Shown: one piece after another, positions 12,340 through 23,413 of the stretch
Position numbering within the stretch: the first letter of the stretch is position 1
Layout: each line of letters begins with the position of its first letter
Assembly (NCBI RefSeq): GCF_043641665.1
Contig: NC_092192.1
Coordinates: forward strand, 2,949,658-3,013,657
Length of the DNA stretch: 64,000 nucleotides
Direction of reading: 5' to 3'
Source: Enoplosus armatus
Taxonomy: Eukaryota; Chordata; Actinopteri; Centrarchiformes; Enoplosidae
Program-made: the position numbers and the translations under genes
Notes under the pieces: generated by a model
What the model was told of the DNA's origin: nothing
Seen by the model: the letters and a program-made list of their open reading frames with translations, nothing else
Databases searched by the model: none

Positions 12340-14973
12340 CTAGGATCGGGATTTGCTGACCCAGTGGTACTTGTCAACACGAGGCCCAGCGAAGGTGAAT
12401 GTGGCTCGGTAGGACTTGAAGCCTTTCTGGCCGGAGAAGGTCGGACCTGCAGCCGGAGGAGCATGAGGTGGGTATGCATCCCCAGTAAAGGCCTTCCGCT
12501 TCTCCCTTAGCCAGGTCTGAGGGGCGCCCGGAGAAAACTCACTGAACTGAGGACGGGGAGGAGCAAAAAAGGGTTAGAGGACAGTGATAAAGAATCTTAA
12601 CTTTTGACCTTTTAAACTACAAACCTGTCTTTTCACCTTTAGACTACCGTGTGTTAATGGTGCTTCAGGTCTTTTGGGTCATTCAGCAGAATTAAAAATG
12701 TTTTATAGTGAAAAGATTGGACTGTGTCCTATTCTTCAGCATTTATTTAGAGCGCTGAAGATGAAGTCATCGAGCTTATAGAGACAACAAAGTCCCAGAG
12801 ACACAACCCTGTCATCAAAATTCTCTCTACAATTCCTTCTACAGTATCTGTGCATTGTAACTACGATGAGATTCTGAAAAGATCGTGGTTAGTTAAAACT
12901 CAGGCGACATCCTTTAGGTATTCAACTGACCCGGTAGACACTGTTGGGGTTGCTGACAGTTGGGATGGTTTTGGGCTCAGGGTTGGCGGGTGGGACTGGA
13001 GCAGGACAGAGGAAGGATAGGCCGCCGCTGCTCATGCTGTTGTCTCCTCCCCCCTCCTCCTCCTCGTCTGAAGAGCTTCCTGATTGAACATCGAGGCTCG
13101 CCCGCTCCACGGCGTCATGGATACGGCGGGAAAAATCGCCATCTCCACGCCGGCAGCTGTCCACCACCGAGACGCAGAATGGAGTGCTGTGTTCACCGTA
13201 CCTGCAAGGGAGGAAAGAACAAATCAGAAACAGAAAAAAGCAGCAAACCATATTTTGTACCACTAATAAAAAGCAGGTTTTCTGTAATGTGAATAAAGCA
13301 ATTAAGGAACATTTCCATAATGGAAACGTATGTCTCTCTAAAACTTTTACCATTATGTCATGCATTTCCTCCCCTGGCGGCAGCGGTGAGTTGGAACTCT
13401 ACTCTTTGATTTTAGTTGTATTCTAACATTTTCATTGAAAATCCAGATACATTTTGTTGTGTTGATTCTGCGAGTCCATTTTAAAAGAAATAGTCCAACA
13501 TTTTTGGGACATGTGCTCTTTTGCTTTCTTGTTAAGAGTAAGATGTCTGTACCCTCAACATGAAGCTAGAGCGAGCATGTGATTAGCTTAGCATAAAGAC
13601 TGAAAAACACCAAATTGTGGGTTTACTCCCCGGAAGGAAGTCACTGCTAAGCTAAGCTAATCGTCTGCCACTCTGGCTTCATATTTGGCATACAGATATT
13701 AGTTGTATCAATCTTCTCATAACTCTTGGCAAGAACGCAAAACTAGTCCTTTAAATTCCAATCAATTTAAAAACAGCTTTTAATACACAAACCAAAATTT
13801 GAAAGAAAGCAGCAGCTCTGTCCAGGACACTGTCCAGGTTTAGTCTCAATTTGATATTTTTGCTCAATAAAACCAATGAAGAGGTGCAGTTTTAAAAAGG
13901 GACACACTAATCATGTCCAGAAGTCCCTCTGTGACTCTGAACTTGTGACCTTATACCTGCAGGACACCTCTCCGGGGTCGACCCACACCGTCAGCTCCCT
14001 TGGAAGGCCCAGATCCTCATACCGCACCGCACTCTGCTCGCAGGCCTGCTGCAGCACCGGGTCCTGCAGCCGCACACGGTTCATACGCAGACACCTGAAA
14101 GACACGGCAGTGACGTTCAGCTCAACACACACTTTCATTGTAATGGAGGAAACCAAAACCTGGGAAAATCAAATCTCCATGGCGTGACGAGGGACAGTGA
14201 AGCACCCATTTACCCAACATTTTCTTTCATTCATTCATTGTGTGCAATTCCATATTTCAAGTGTCTGACTCTTCTACAATTGATTTATCCTCTGATTGTT
14301 TTCCTAAAAGCAGCTCTTGCTGCTTGAAATATCACATGATCTTCATCCAGTTATCCTGAAGAAGAAGAACAAACACTACCAAATGAAAGTTACAAAAAGC
14401 TGAACTTTCACTTCCTACCTATCCATCCATCCATCGCACCATATTTACTGTCCGCCATTTTATTTGGGTGACTGAATTCTGAGTGTGAAATGTATGCTCT
14501 ATAGTGCCCTCAAAAAAAAACCCAAAATGGAAAGAAAAGACCATGCATGAACACACCACCACCACAATGGGTCATATTTCATAGATGAGAAACTTAGCGT
14601 TGTGCGACAGAGATTTGTCAGTATTTACAAAACCTTTCATAATAAAAGTGTGATACCCCAGTTATGTTACATTTATGTGGCATTTTATTTATACTTGCTC
14701 TCTTAGATTAGCTAATTATTTGCCAAGGTTTGGTGTTTGTTGCATTATGTTCTTTTATCTATTGGGGGGGGGGGGGGGGGGGGACAAAAGGTTTACTGAC
14801 CTGTAGGCCTGTCCCTTGGTGGGTGCGTTCGGGTGCCAGTGGTTCTTATAGTTCTCAAACAGAACGGAGGTGAGGGCAGCAGCGAAGCGCTCCCTGCCAT
14901 CGTTATCCAGACAGCCATATCTCTTCACCAGCCGAGCCACGAAGAACACAGCAGCAGCGATCTCCTCCTTCAT
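12340..14973 (-). CDS. BTG/TOB-family antiproliferative protein (BTG3/BTG4-like)
   Basis: Coding exons on minus: 14801-14973, 13957-14094, 12931-13201, 12340-12546; 789 bases, 262 residues. All junctions are GT-AG and keep frame. The BTG domain fills residues 1-115: start MKEEIAAAVFFVARLVKRYG, box A with YKNHWHPNAPTKGQAYRCLR, box B with DLGLPRELTVWVDPGEVSCR. Family members bridge CAF1/CNOT7 deadenylase and other partners to slow proliferation. A Ser/acidic stretch (GSSSDEEEEGG) follows, then IPTVSNPNSVYRFSEFSPG, which resembles the BTG4 motif around VSNPKSIY, and a Trp-containing tail ending KYHWVSKSRS. Length is near BTG3 (252) and above BTG4 (223). BTG4-type proteins act in maternal mRNA clearance, so this could be a maternal BTG. 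An upstream in-frame ATG at 14991 would add six residues; MKEEI is chosen by homology. The exact paralog is uncertain. Confidence 0.9.
13481..13754. mobile_element. MITE-like dispersed repeat, copy 3 (palindromic core)
   Basis: Lies in the intron between the second and third BTG coding exons. It runs from TTAA-AAGAAATAGTCC to ACTAGTCC-TTTAA. The core contains both tagcttagcataaagactg and, further on, gctaagctaagctaatcg, i.e. the same motif in both orientations, so the element can fold on itself. Same family as 10936-11276. Confidence 0.75.
14764..14783 (+). repeat. Poly-G tract in BTG intron 1
   Basis: A run of about 20 G (C on the transcript) begins 17 bases beyond the donor of the first BTG coding exon. 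Homopolymers of this kind are common sequencing and assembly weak spots. Confidence 0.9.
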
Positions 14974-14991
14974 GGCTACGCACACACTCAC

Positions 14992-15407
14992 TCTCTAACC
15001 TCTAGCTTAATAAACCTGACCAGATACAACAAACTCAAACCTGTACTGTTAAAAACCTTTACTGAGAATAAAACATGTGTAGGGTGATCCTACTGTTATA
15101 GAAAAACAAACATAAAACTGACAAGACAAACTGGAAGCCAGACAACTTAAGCAAACATATTTGCTGCTGGAGCTCTAGAGAGAACTCAGCTTTGATTTCT
15201 AATGCTACTACACCAATAAATAACAAAACATATATATCTACATATACCTAAATGTGTGTATGCAGCAGCAGCTTGTTCAGAAGGGGAAACCTCACATACA
15301 TCAGATACTAAAAGAGTCACTCCCTCCTTAGTTTCTCATGTGGTTTAATAAAACCACAGTTCAGCTGTGGGACAAGCTGACACACCTGAAGCTGGTTGAC
15401 TTAATGA

Positions 15408-15478
<71 letters not shown>

Positions 15479-16141
15479 TAATCAACTTACATAAAAGTAA
15501 AAACATCAAAGTAAAAAATATAAATAAAAATAATATTATATTTATTTTTCATGGCTAAAAATGCCAAAAACGTGATTTACAGACTTCCAATGGAAAAGGC
15601 ACAAAAACTGCTGTTTGTTTAGATTTATAGAGAAACAATATTGCACAACCTTGAACTGTTCTACAGTAAGTTTGAGAGTATATCACAATAGATTTGTACA
15701 TTCTGTGTCATTTTTCTCGTATTTTGGGTTCCTGACAGCTTTTTAAAATAAAATGATAATCAGACTCATAGCTGAGTTTGTGCTGAAAAAAGGAACCCAT
15801 GCGGATGGGTTAAAGACTGATGCTAAATAAAGACACAAATTAAAGCATAGGTAGTCAGAAGAAATGAACCAAAATGAACCAGGACTCCAGATTACCTATT
15901 ACCTAATGTATCTCAACAATAATTTAGGGGGCAGTGGGCTTTTCCTGCCAGCTTGCTGCTTAGAGCCTAATCTAATAAAAGCCTAACCTAATTTAGATTA
16001 GTTTTTCTTTAGCAGCACAATGAAAAATAAGTATATCTTTAACTCTCGCTTGTCCATTCATATGTGACAATAGCAGCTTTGTTGGAAGACATCCCAATTA
16101 ATTCACTCTTTGTGCACCAAACACTCCGTCATCCCTTAGAC
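14992..16141. other. BTG 5' flank and spacer with long GT microsatellite
   Basis: Upstream of the BTG start. A (GT)n tract of about 64 bases covers 15411-15474. No coding exon or clear promoter was identified; any 5'UTR exon of the BTG gene was not found. Confidence 0.5.
15411..15474 (+). repeat. (GT)n microsatellite
   Basis: About 64 bases of uninterrupted GT upstream of the BTG-family gene. Confidence 0.95.
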
Positions 16142-16195
16142 TATCATAGGAATATCATATATATATATATATGTATATATATGATATTCCTATGA

Positions 16196-16197
<2 letters not shown>
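16142..16197. repeat. Perfect 23-bp palindrome (hairpin-forming)
   Basis: The left arm 16142-16164 (TATCATAGGAATATC then ATATATAT) is the exact reverse complement of 16175-16197, with a 10-base AT-rich loop. The non-AT part of the arms (CATAGGAATATC) rules out simple microsatellite slippage as the sole cause. A second AT tract follows to 16243. It lies about 120 bases upstream of the GC box and CRE-like sites of the 503-residue gene. Confidence 0.95.
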
Positions 16198-16243
<46 letters not shown>

Positions 16244-16267
16244 ACAGCATCTTTTTAAGACTGTGGA

Positions 16268-16410
16268 CCAATAGAATCTTACTAGCACAGAGACAGATTG
16301 GAAGGCCCCGCCCCCTGATGACATCATAATAGAATGCCTTTGATGTCACCATAGAAGCCAAACAGAAAGCTCATGTTGACAAGCTGCACTAAAGGAGCAC
16401 TTTTATATAC
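16268..16410 (+). promoter_or_regulatory. Promoter of the 503-residue intronless gene
   Basis: Elements in order: CCAAT at 16268-16272; GC box GGCCCCGCCCCC at 16304-16315; CRE/ATF-like TGACATCA at 16319-16326; its reverse complement TGATGTCA at 16341-16348; TATA box TTTTATATAC at 16401-16410. The TATA box is 79 bases before the ATG, leaving a short 5' leader with no other ATG seen. The arrangement suggests a regulated, possibly cAMP- or stress-responsive RNA polymerase II promoter. Function is inferred from motifs only. Confidence 0.65.
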
Positions 16411-16488
16411 TTCGTAAAGTTTCTGGAGAGAAAACTGAACAACATAATCTAAGAAGCATCTTGAAAGAAGATCAGCAGAAAATCCCCA

Positions 16489-18000
16489 ATGGATTCATCA
16501 GGACACCTAGTGACCGCTTATGCGAAATTCACTCCAATCAGAAGAGAAGAAGTAATTGTTGGCCCATATCTAAGGTCTTTGGTCAAAAAATATGAGGCCG
16601 GGACCTTATTTGACATGAACAAGGTAGATAATGTGATGCTTCTGCTGGTTGAATTATGTCAGAGCATTGTTAATTTGTCTGCCATGACTATCATGGAAAA
16701 CATTAAGTCTATTATTTCAGACTGGTACCAGAAAGCCCAGAGGATATACGCTCACGTAGAGCCGAGCCTATGTTTCTTCGGTGTAAATGAAAGTGATGTC
16801 TTTGCTAACCTGAAAAACATCCTTCCACCGAGTTTTGTTTATGCTATAAACTCCACGAGCAGAATTCACTGCAAGAGCTTTGACAAATTCATCAAAGTAG
16901 TCGCAAAAGAGGTGACGGACAGAATCAACTGTCGTATAGCTATGACAATGGCCAATAGACCTTCTTCTACGTTACCCACATCTTTTGATTGTAACTGCAT
17001 CATTTTCACAACTCTTCATACCATGATTGGTCTAGCCAATCAAACAATAAGATGCCTGCACCAAAATAACTGCCTGTGCTCACCACTGATAAATACCTCA
17101 GAGGAGGCCACTCCAGCCTCACACCACAGCCAAGCAAGTGAAGAGACACAGCGTATAGTCATAGAGCACTGGCCCTGTGAGGCAGTGTATTCTACTTCGA
17201 ACAAAGAGATCATGGCAATATTGACAGAGATCACCACATTTTGGCATCAAAAGAATGAAGATAATTATGTATTGTTTTGGTATGGGGAGTGCGGGATGTC
17301 CCTTAATAGCTTTTATAACGGTGCAGAATATAGCACTGATGTATCTAGTGATGACAGAAACCCAATACTTGCTGAGGAGCTGCAGAGTTCTGACCACACT
17401 GATACACAGGACAAATCAGAGGACTTGATCAGCCAGGAATCATTTAAAACTATTGACATAGAACCAAGTTGTCCAAACAAGCAAGTCAGTCCGGCCTCAC
17501 CATGTGAAGATCAGCCTGATGACTCCACAGCCGGGCCAGCAGCGTCCTCTGACTCCGAGTCAACGACATCGTCAGAAGATAACACAAAGCGGCTCATACT
17601 GCTGCTTGTAGGGTTCCTATTGCACACCACAAAGAAGGCCGGGACATCGCTGGTCCAAGCAGATTTCAATAGGATCATCAAGAATCTGAAAAATAAGACA
17701 TTGGGAGAGATCAAGATGGCTGACATCGTTATCAGCTCAAAGCGAAAAACTGTTAAGAAGATCTACAAGGCTCTGTTCAGAGAGCTCTGTCGGCAGTTTG
17801 GCTCTCCAAAGCGGCTCCTCACAGCCTTGGCATCACAGGATCCGGCTGCTGACGATCTTGTTTTCCAGTTCTTGAAGACTCACCTGACTGTGCCCGCTCC
17901 AGCTCCGAAGAAGAACGCTGTTGTCAGATTCTTCTCATCTGTGGGCAAAGCTATTATGAAGCCCTTCAACGCCTGCTTCAGTGGTAGCTCCAACTCCTAG
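16489..18000 (+). CDS. Intronless protein of unknown function, 503 residues
   Basis: A single open frame with ATG start and TAG stop, by far the longest ORF in the window. I recognise no named domain. Residues 1-140 look like a helical domain (motifs PYLRSLVKKYEAGTLFDMNK and FDKFIKVVAKEVTDRINCRI). Residues 150-280 are Cys/His-richer and hydrophobic. Residues about 279-366 form an acidic Ser/Asp-rich linker (SSDSESTTSSED). Residues 368-465 are a second helical domain with basic patches (SSKRKTVKKIYKALFRELCR). The tail is amphipathic and basic, with VVRFFSSVGKAIMKPFNACF near the end. There is no signal peptide or clear transmembrane helix. An intact long frame with typical codon use and its own promoter argues for a real gene. 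Being intronless, it may come from retroposition or a mobile element, but no RT, integrase or transposase motif is visible. It may belong to an unnamed fish family; I cannot confirm that. Confidence 0.8.
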   Translation: MDSSGHLVTAYAKFTPIRREEVIVGPYLRSLVKKYEAGTLFDMNKVDNVMLLLVELCQSIVNLSAMTIMENIKSIISDWYQKAQRIYAHVEPSLCFFGVNESDVFANLKNILPPSFVYAINSTSRIHCKSFDKFIKVVAKEVTDRINCRIAMTMANRPSSTLPTSFDCNCIIFTTLHTMIGLANQTIRCLHQNNCLCSPLINTSEEATPASHHSQASEETQRIVIEHWPCEAVYSTSNKEIMAILTEITTFWHQKNEDNYVLFWYGECGMSLNSFYNGAEYSTDVSSDDRNPILAEELQSSDHTDTQDKSEDLISQESFKTIDIEPSCPNKQVSPASPCEDQPDDSTAGPAASSDSESTTSSEDNTKRLILLLVGFLLHTTKKAGTSLVQADFNRIIKNLKNKTLGEIKMADIVISSKRKTVKKIYKALFRELCRQFGSPKRLLTALASQDPAADDLVFQFLKTHLTVPAPAPKKNAVVRFFSSVGKAIMKPFNACFSGSSNS

Positions 18001-18007
18001 CAGATGA

Positions 18008-18036
18008 CCCCCCCCCCCCCCCCCCCCTTTTTTTTG
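18008..18036 (+). repeat. Poly-C / poly-T tract after the intronless gene
   Basis: About 20 C then 9 T begin 8 bases after the stop codon, so they would lie in the 3'UTR. No AATAAA was found close downstream; the first A-rich candidate is near 18659. Confidence 0.8.
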
Positions 18037-18159
18037 AGTCAGGTAGTTCAAGCCATTTTGACTCATTGTGTTTTCGCCTGTTCATCTGCGTGTAGTGGCT
18101 CAGATCCACACCTGGACAGTCAAGTAAGAAAACATCTCATCATGATGATGCATATATAC

Positions 18160-18345
18160 AGGCCGCATGGTGGCTCAGCAGTTTACACTGCGGCGTCACG
18201 ACAGTAAGGTGTGAGATTTGGCTGCTCTCACCCTTGTCTGTGAGGAGTGTGTGTTCTCCTCGTGCTGGTGTGGGTTTACTCCGGGTGCTCCGGTTTCCTC
18301 CCGCATTCCCTAAACATACAGATAGATAGGACGCTTTAAAGTGTC
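18160..18345 (+). mobile_element. Decayed SINE-like dispersed repeat
   Basis: Contains ggccgcatggtggctcagcag, then ttctcctcgtgctggtgtgg and ctccgggtgctccggtttcc. This is the layout of a very common fish interspersed repeat with tRNA-like box A wording. The box B part is degraded. Recognition is from memory of the family, without an alignment. Confidence 0.6.
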
Positions 18346-21300
18346 CCCATAATATGAAATGTCTTTAAACCATTAAAACAGTGTCTAAAAATAGCTTTTA
18401 GGTTGTTAATGTCACCTTACTCCACGCTGTCTGACAGCATCATATACAGTATATTCTGGATCACCTTGTTCCAGCTCTTTATTTAAGCTATACAATGCTA
18501 TATGTTTATATGGCTGCACCATGGAAACACTCTAGATACCTTGAGCATCATTTTATACATATTTACCAAAGAAAACTGCCTGACTTAACATCTCTGGTAT
18601 GTTTCGAAATGTTAGGTTCTCCATTACAATTTAAAATCAACATAAAATTTCAGGTTTGTCAATAAAAAAAGGTTTGCATTGTTTTCAACTGCTGCAGGTG
18701 GATAGAAATGTGAAAGTTTCGGTCAGCTTGATGCCCAGTTAAAACATAATAATAATCAGAGTAAGATTATAATGTAAAAACTACAGAAGATCGGGTGAAG
18801 GGAAAGCAGCTGCTGAATCTGAATCGGCCACTAGGTGGAGACAAACAGCCACTAATGATGCAGACGGATATCAGTTAAGTGTTACTAAGAAGTAGGTCCG
18901 CAAACATTTTAATTGTCAGTTAATCTGCTGTCATTAAGTTATTTTCTAATTTAACTGGTCTATCGTAAAAAAAAAATAAAAATAAAAAAAAAGCTCCACC
19001 AATAAGTGTACTAATAAAATCCTTTAGAGCCATTACAGTTTTTAAAAATTTCAGCTGCACATTTCGTGAAACAGTTTCAGTTGTCAAAACGTTTCACCAC
19101 ATCAGTGTGCACCGACTACGTCAATGCATCACTGGATCGACTGAAGATAATTGTACTGTATCATTTGTGAGTCCACAATATCATCAAGTCCTTGGTCACT
19201 TCCATTAGAAAAGGTGCCCTGGAAGTGTTCTCAAGATAACTTGGACAACACAATTTATCTTAATCGTGACTTTCTTCTGTTAAACTTATGAACATATTTG
19301 TGACCAATTCAGATATAAAGACCATCAGTGCACAGTAGCTATCTACTTTCTTATATTTGCTTTAATTTTTGTTTTTTTTCTGAATATCTGAATATATGGA
19401 TTTGCCAGAGAACACAGACTGTATAAAATGTCTTAATCGGTTGGGGAAATATCACATTCATAAATCAAGAACAAACAAGTTCAGACTTTTCTCAGTTGTT
19501 CTGGAAATATTTTATGCATAAACAGTCTGTGAACAACTGCCACTCTCCTGCTCTCCTTGCTGCTTTTCTCTGTCGTATATGATACTAAACTAAATATCTT
19601 CAGGTTTTGGACTGTCGGGCAAACAAAAAGATATCATGATCTTCCAAACTGCTGTATTTGTTATGCACATTAAATATTAAAATCCAGGGAATCGACTTTA
19701 TCAGCCCAACTGAACTACAAAGAAGAAATAAAAAACGGATACAGAAACAATCACAGCATATATTTTATTTGAGTGAACATTGAATTTATATAAAGCCAAA
19801 GCCATTCTGTCAAGAAAAAACGTAAAAAAAAAAAATTATTATAACTTCCACCATAGAAATTCATCAAGTGAACAAGCGTTAAAGGTTATAGACAGTAATG
19901 ATACACCAAAGTGCAAATGATAAGTGGAAGCGAAGAAAAACTTTACAAAAATATTTAGATTTTCTTCCCTGTCAGACGGCCACCCTGTGCAGACTTATCA
20001 GTTTCTACACTCAAAGTATTTAAAATGTTTGAAGCATCAAGTGGGACACAAATAACTCTCCATTGTTTGACAGAGGACGCACTAATTTGGCCTTTAAACG
20101 ATGAATTCATTCATAAAGTGTCACTGAACAATCAAACCAATAAACTAAATGTCCAGAGAAAACAACTTCCCTGCAGGTTTCGAGGCTATGATCAGGAGGA
20201 ATGATGCTGACTGGCCTAAATCCAATACTAAATGAATGGCCGACATCTTCTTAATTTGTGAGAGAGAGTGAAACATCTGACAGGTTTTATACTAATTTTA
20301 AGGTAAAACAGAAGAAAAAGAAATGAAAAGAAACCACAATATACTGAGAAGTTTGTAAGTGATGAATGAAAAATGTGGTGTTTTGCAGAGGTCCTCTCTC
20401 TTCTTTCATAAAGATAAAGCGTTAAACAGCGAGACACACGTGCTCTCTCTCCTTTAAACACAAAAACACGTTTTAAAACAAGCTTTCATATGGAGTGTGT
20501 CCTGTGATCTGGGCCACAGAGCACTTCTGTAGAGAGTGGGGATAACAAGTGACACTCAGATTCAAACTGGTGTCGCAACTAAAGCAAAGCTACAACTTTG
20601 CCAAAATAATCTTAAAGCAGTCTAAAAGTATTAAAAAGGGAGCTCAAAATGTTCACCATGAACATAAAATGGTGGGAAAGGGAATGAATTATTTGGCAAA
20701 TAAGTGAAGAGTTGTTAATGTGGTCAACTCAGAGCACTCAGTAACAGTTCAAATTAAAATGTCAAATAAAAGCAAAACATGTCAGCATGAGCATTAAATG
20801 CTTTGTAACGAAATTCAAGCAGGAATGGAGAGCAGCATCCTCTGAACTGTATCCAGCTTCACTGAACACAGCTCAATAAATACATGAATCATTCGGAGGT
20901 CAAATCAGATTAACAGAAAAAGCAAAACTCATATAATTAGGAAACTCTGGAAAAGCTTAAAACATGAAATTCTCAAATATGGTTCTGAAATAATTTTGCT
21001 AAAACGACTTTCACAACACAAACAGTCAGAGAGGTGAACTACAGGACGTCAGCTCATGTAACACCAAACACAGTCTTTAAAAAGAACATGATTTATGAAC
21101 TTGGAGAACAATAATAAAAAACTGTCAGCAAGCAGATAAACATCAGCTGATGAAGGTCTCCTGGTTTTCCAGCAGATTAAAGGGTCAGTTCACCCAAACG
21201 ATTAAAAATCCCACCAGAGATACGACTACAGGAAAGCCAGAAACTGTTTTTTCTGTAGTTCGAGTGACGCTGACCCTTCAAATGTGATAAAATGTATCGG

Positions 21301-21601
21301 ACCAAGTAAGATTTACATTCACAACAATGTGCAAAGGCATGCACAAAGCGAGTTGTTGGTTAGCATAACAGAAACTTTACAACCAACAAGATTTGTGTCT
21401 ATTTGTTTCTCTGCTGCAGCTCAATCCAGCGTCATGGGCTAGTATTCAAAATTCACCTTCCAGTGTACATTTTATGTTGTGATGCTACTGTAACTTATGT
21501 GAACACAAAGCGACTCACTCACTAGATTCTGTAACGTTCAATAAGCCCACGCTCGTATGGATAAATCTGAAAATGCTGAACATGTCAAACAGGCTTCCAT
21601 C
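18346..21601. other. Intergenic, nothing recognised
   Basis: AT-rich sequence without coding signal on either strand; the only ORFs are short and lack splice context. Confidence 0.5.
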
Positions 21602-21603
21602 TA

Positions 21604-21820
21604 CAGTGCATCCGGAAAGTATTCACGGCGCTTCACTTTTTCCACATTTTGTTATGTTACACCCTTATTCCAAAATGGATTAAATTAATTTTTTTCCTCA
21701 AAATTCTACACACAACACCCCATAATGACAATGTGAAAAAAGTTTTTTTGAAATTTTTGCAAATTTATTAAAAATAAAAAACTAAGAAATCACATGTACA
21801 TAAGTATTCACAGCCTTTGC
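21604..21820 (+). repeat. Tc1-like left inverted repeat
   Basis: Starts CAGTGCATCCGGAAAGTATT and ends CAGCCTTTGC. The outer direct repeat (AAGTATTCACGGCGCTT, near 21617) and inner direct repeat (AAGTATTCACAGCCTTT, near 21802) are the presumed transposase-binding sites. It pairs with 23023-23240. Confidence 0.93.
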
Positions 21821-22002
21821 CATGAAGCTCAAAATTGAGCTCAGGTGCATCCTGTTTCCACTGATCATCCTTGAGATGTTTCTGCAGCTTAATTGGAGTC
21901 CACCTGTGGTAAATTCAGTTGATTGGACATGATTTGGAAAGGCACACACCTGTCTATATAAGGTCCCACAGTTGACAGTGCATGTCAGAGCACAAACCAA
22001 GC

Positions 22003-23022
22003 ATGAAGTCAAAGGAATTGTCTGTAGACCTCAGAGACAGGATTGTCTCGAGGCACAAATCTGGGGAAGGTTACAGAAAAATTTCTGCTGCTTTGAAGGT
22101 CCCAATGAGCACAGTGGCCTCCATCATCCGTAAGTGGAAGAAGTTCGGAACCACCAGGACTCTTCCTAGAGCTGGCCGGCCATCTAAACTGAGTAATCGG
22201 GGGAGAAGGGCCTTAGTCAGGGAGGTGACCAAGAACCCGATGGTCACTCTGTCAGAGCTCCAGAGTTCCTCTGTGGAGAGAGGAGAACCTTCCAGAAGGA
22301 CAACCATCTCTGCAGCAATCCACCAATCAGGCCTGTATGGTAGAGTGGCCAGACGGAAGCCACTCCTTAGTAAAAGGCACATAGCAGCCCGCCTGGAGTT
22401 TGCCAAAAGGCACCTGAAGGACTCTCAGACCATGAGAAACAAAATTCTCTGGTCTGATGAGACAAAGATTGAACTCTTTGGTGTGAATGCCAGGCGTCAC
22501 GTTTGGAGGAAACCAGGCACCGCTCATCACCAGGCCAATACCATCCCTACAGTGAAGCATGGTGGTGGCAGCATCATGCTGTGGGGATGTTTTTCAGCGG
22601 CAGGAACTGGGAGACTAGTCAGGATAGAGGGAAAGATGAATGCAGCAAAGTACAGAGACATCCTGGATGAAAACCTGCTCCAGAGCGCTCTTGACCTCAG
22701 ACTGGGGCGACGGTTTATCTTTCAGCAGGACAACGACCCTAAGCACACAGCCAAGATATCAAAGGAGTGGCTTCAGGACAACTCTGTGAATGTCCTTGAG
22801 TGGCCCAGCCAGAGCCCAGACTTGAATCCGATTGAACATCTCTAGAGAGATCTGAAAATGGCTGTGCACCGACGCTTCCCATCCAACCTGATGGAGCTTG
22901 AGAGGTGCTGCAAAGAGGAATGGGTGAAACTGCCCAAAGATAGGTGTGCCAAGCTTGTGGCATCATATTCAAAAAGACTTGAGGCTGTAATTGCTGCCAA
23001 AGGTGCATCAACAAAGTATTGA
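22003..23022 (+). pseudogene. Tc1-like transposase with one premature stop
   Basis: From MKSKELSVDLRDRIV at 22003 the frame runs to TGA at 23020-23022, 339 codons plus stop, the normal length of the family. An in-frame TAG at 22843-22845 replaces the Trp codon expected after NPIEHL. Visible parts: N-terminal helix-turn-helix DNA-binding region; the GRPS motif near residue 58; and the DD34E catalytic triad in WSDETK, QQDNDPKH and NPIEHL. All three acidic residues lie before the stop. The rest of the frame has no shift. A further ATG at 21982 would add seven residues. The protein should be inactive because the C-terminal part is lost. The transposase cuts at TA and moves the element as DNA. Confidence 0.95.
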
Positions 23023-23240
23023 GCAAAGGCTGTGAATACTTATGTACATGTGATTTCTCAGGTTTTTTATTTTTAATAAATTTGCAAAAATCTCAAAAAA
23101 ACTTTTTTCACGTTGTCATTATGGGGTGTTGTGTGTAGAATTTTGAGGAAAAAAATGAATTTAATCCATTTTGGTATAAGGCTGCAACATAACAAAATGT
23201 GGAAAAAGTGAAGCGCTGTGAATACTTTCCGGATGCACTG
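23023..23240 (-). repeat. Tc1-like right inverted repeat
   Basis: Begins GCAAAGGCTGTGAATACTTA directly after the transposase stop and ends ATACTTTCCGGATGCACTG. It is the reverse complement of 21604-21820 with a few differences, for example in the middle near 23173-23190. Confidence 0.93.
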
Positions 23241-23318
23241 TATATTTTACTTTTCAAAAGGTTTCTCATTCATGAGGCAAAGCCAAAACAACGAGGGCTG
23301 CTATTAATTCCATTACTG

Positions 23319-23321
23319 AAC

Positions 23322-23355
<34 letters not shown>

Positions 23356-23413
23356 TACATATATGTATATACACATATACATATATATGTGTATATCCCC
23401 CCCCCCCCCCCCC
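23319..23413 (+). repeat. AT/AC microsatellite plus poly-C
   Basis: Alternating AT and AC units from 23319 to 23396, then about 17 C to 23413. Confidence 0.9.

Larger units (their letters stand above)
21604..23240 (+). mobile_element. Full-length Tc1-like transposon
   Basis: A 1637-bp element flanked by TA on both sides (21602-21603, 23241-23242), the target duplication of Tc1/mariner. Its terminal inverted repeats are about 218 bp and carry the repeated motif AAGTATTCAC at the outer and inner ends, the IR/DR structure of this group. The inside holds one transposase gene on +. The two ends remain well matched, indicating fairly recent insertion. Confidence 0.97.

Noticed and set aside
16155..16361. 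Minus-strand ORF rich in Tyr-Ile repeats
   Set aside because: Translation of the AT microsatellite; no gene features.
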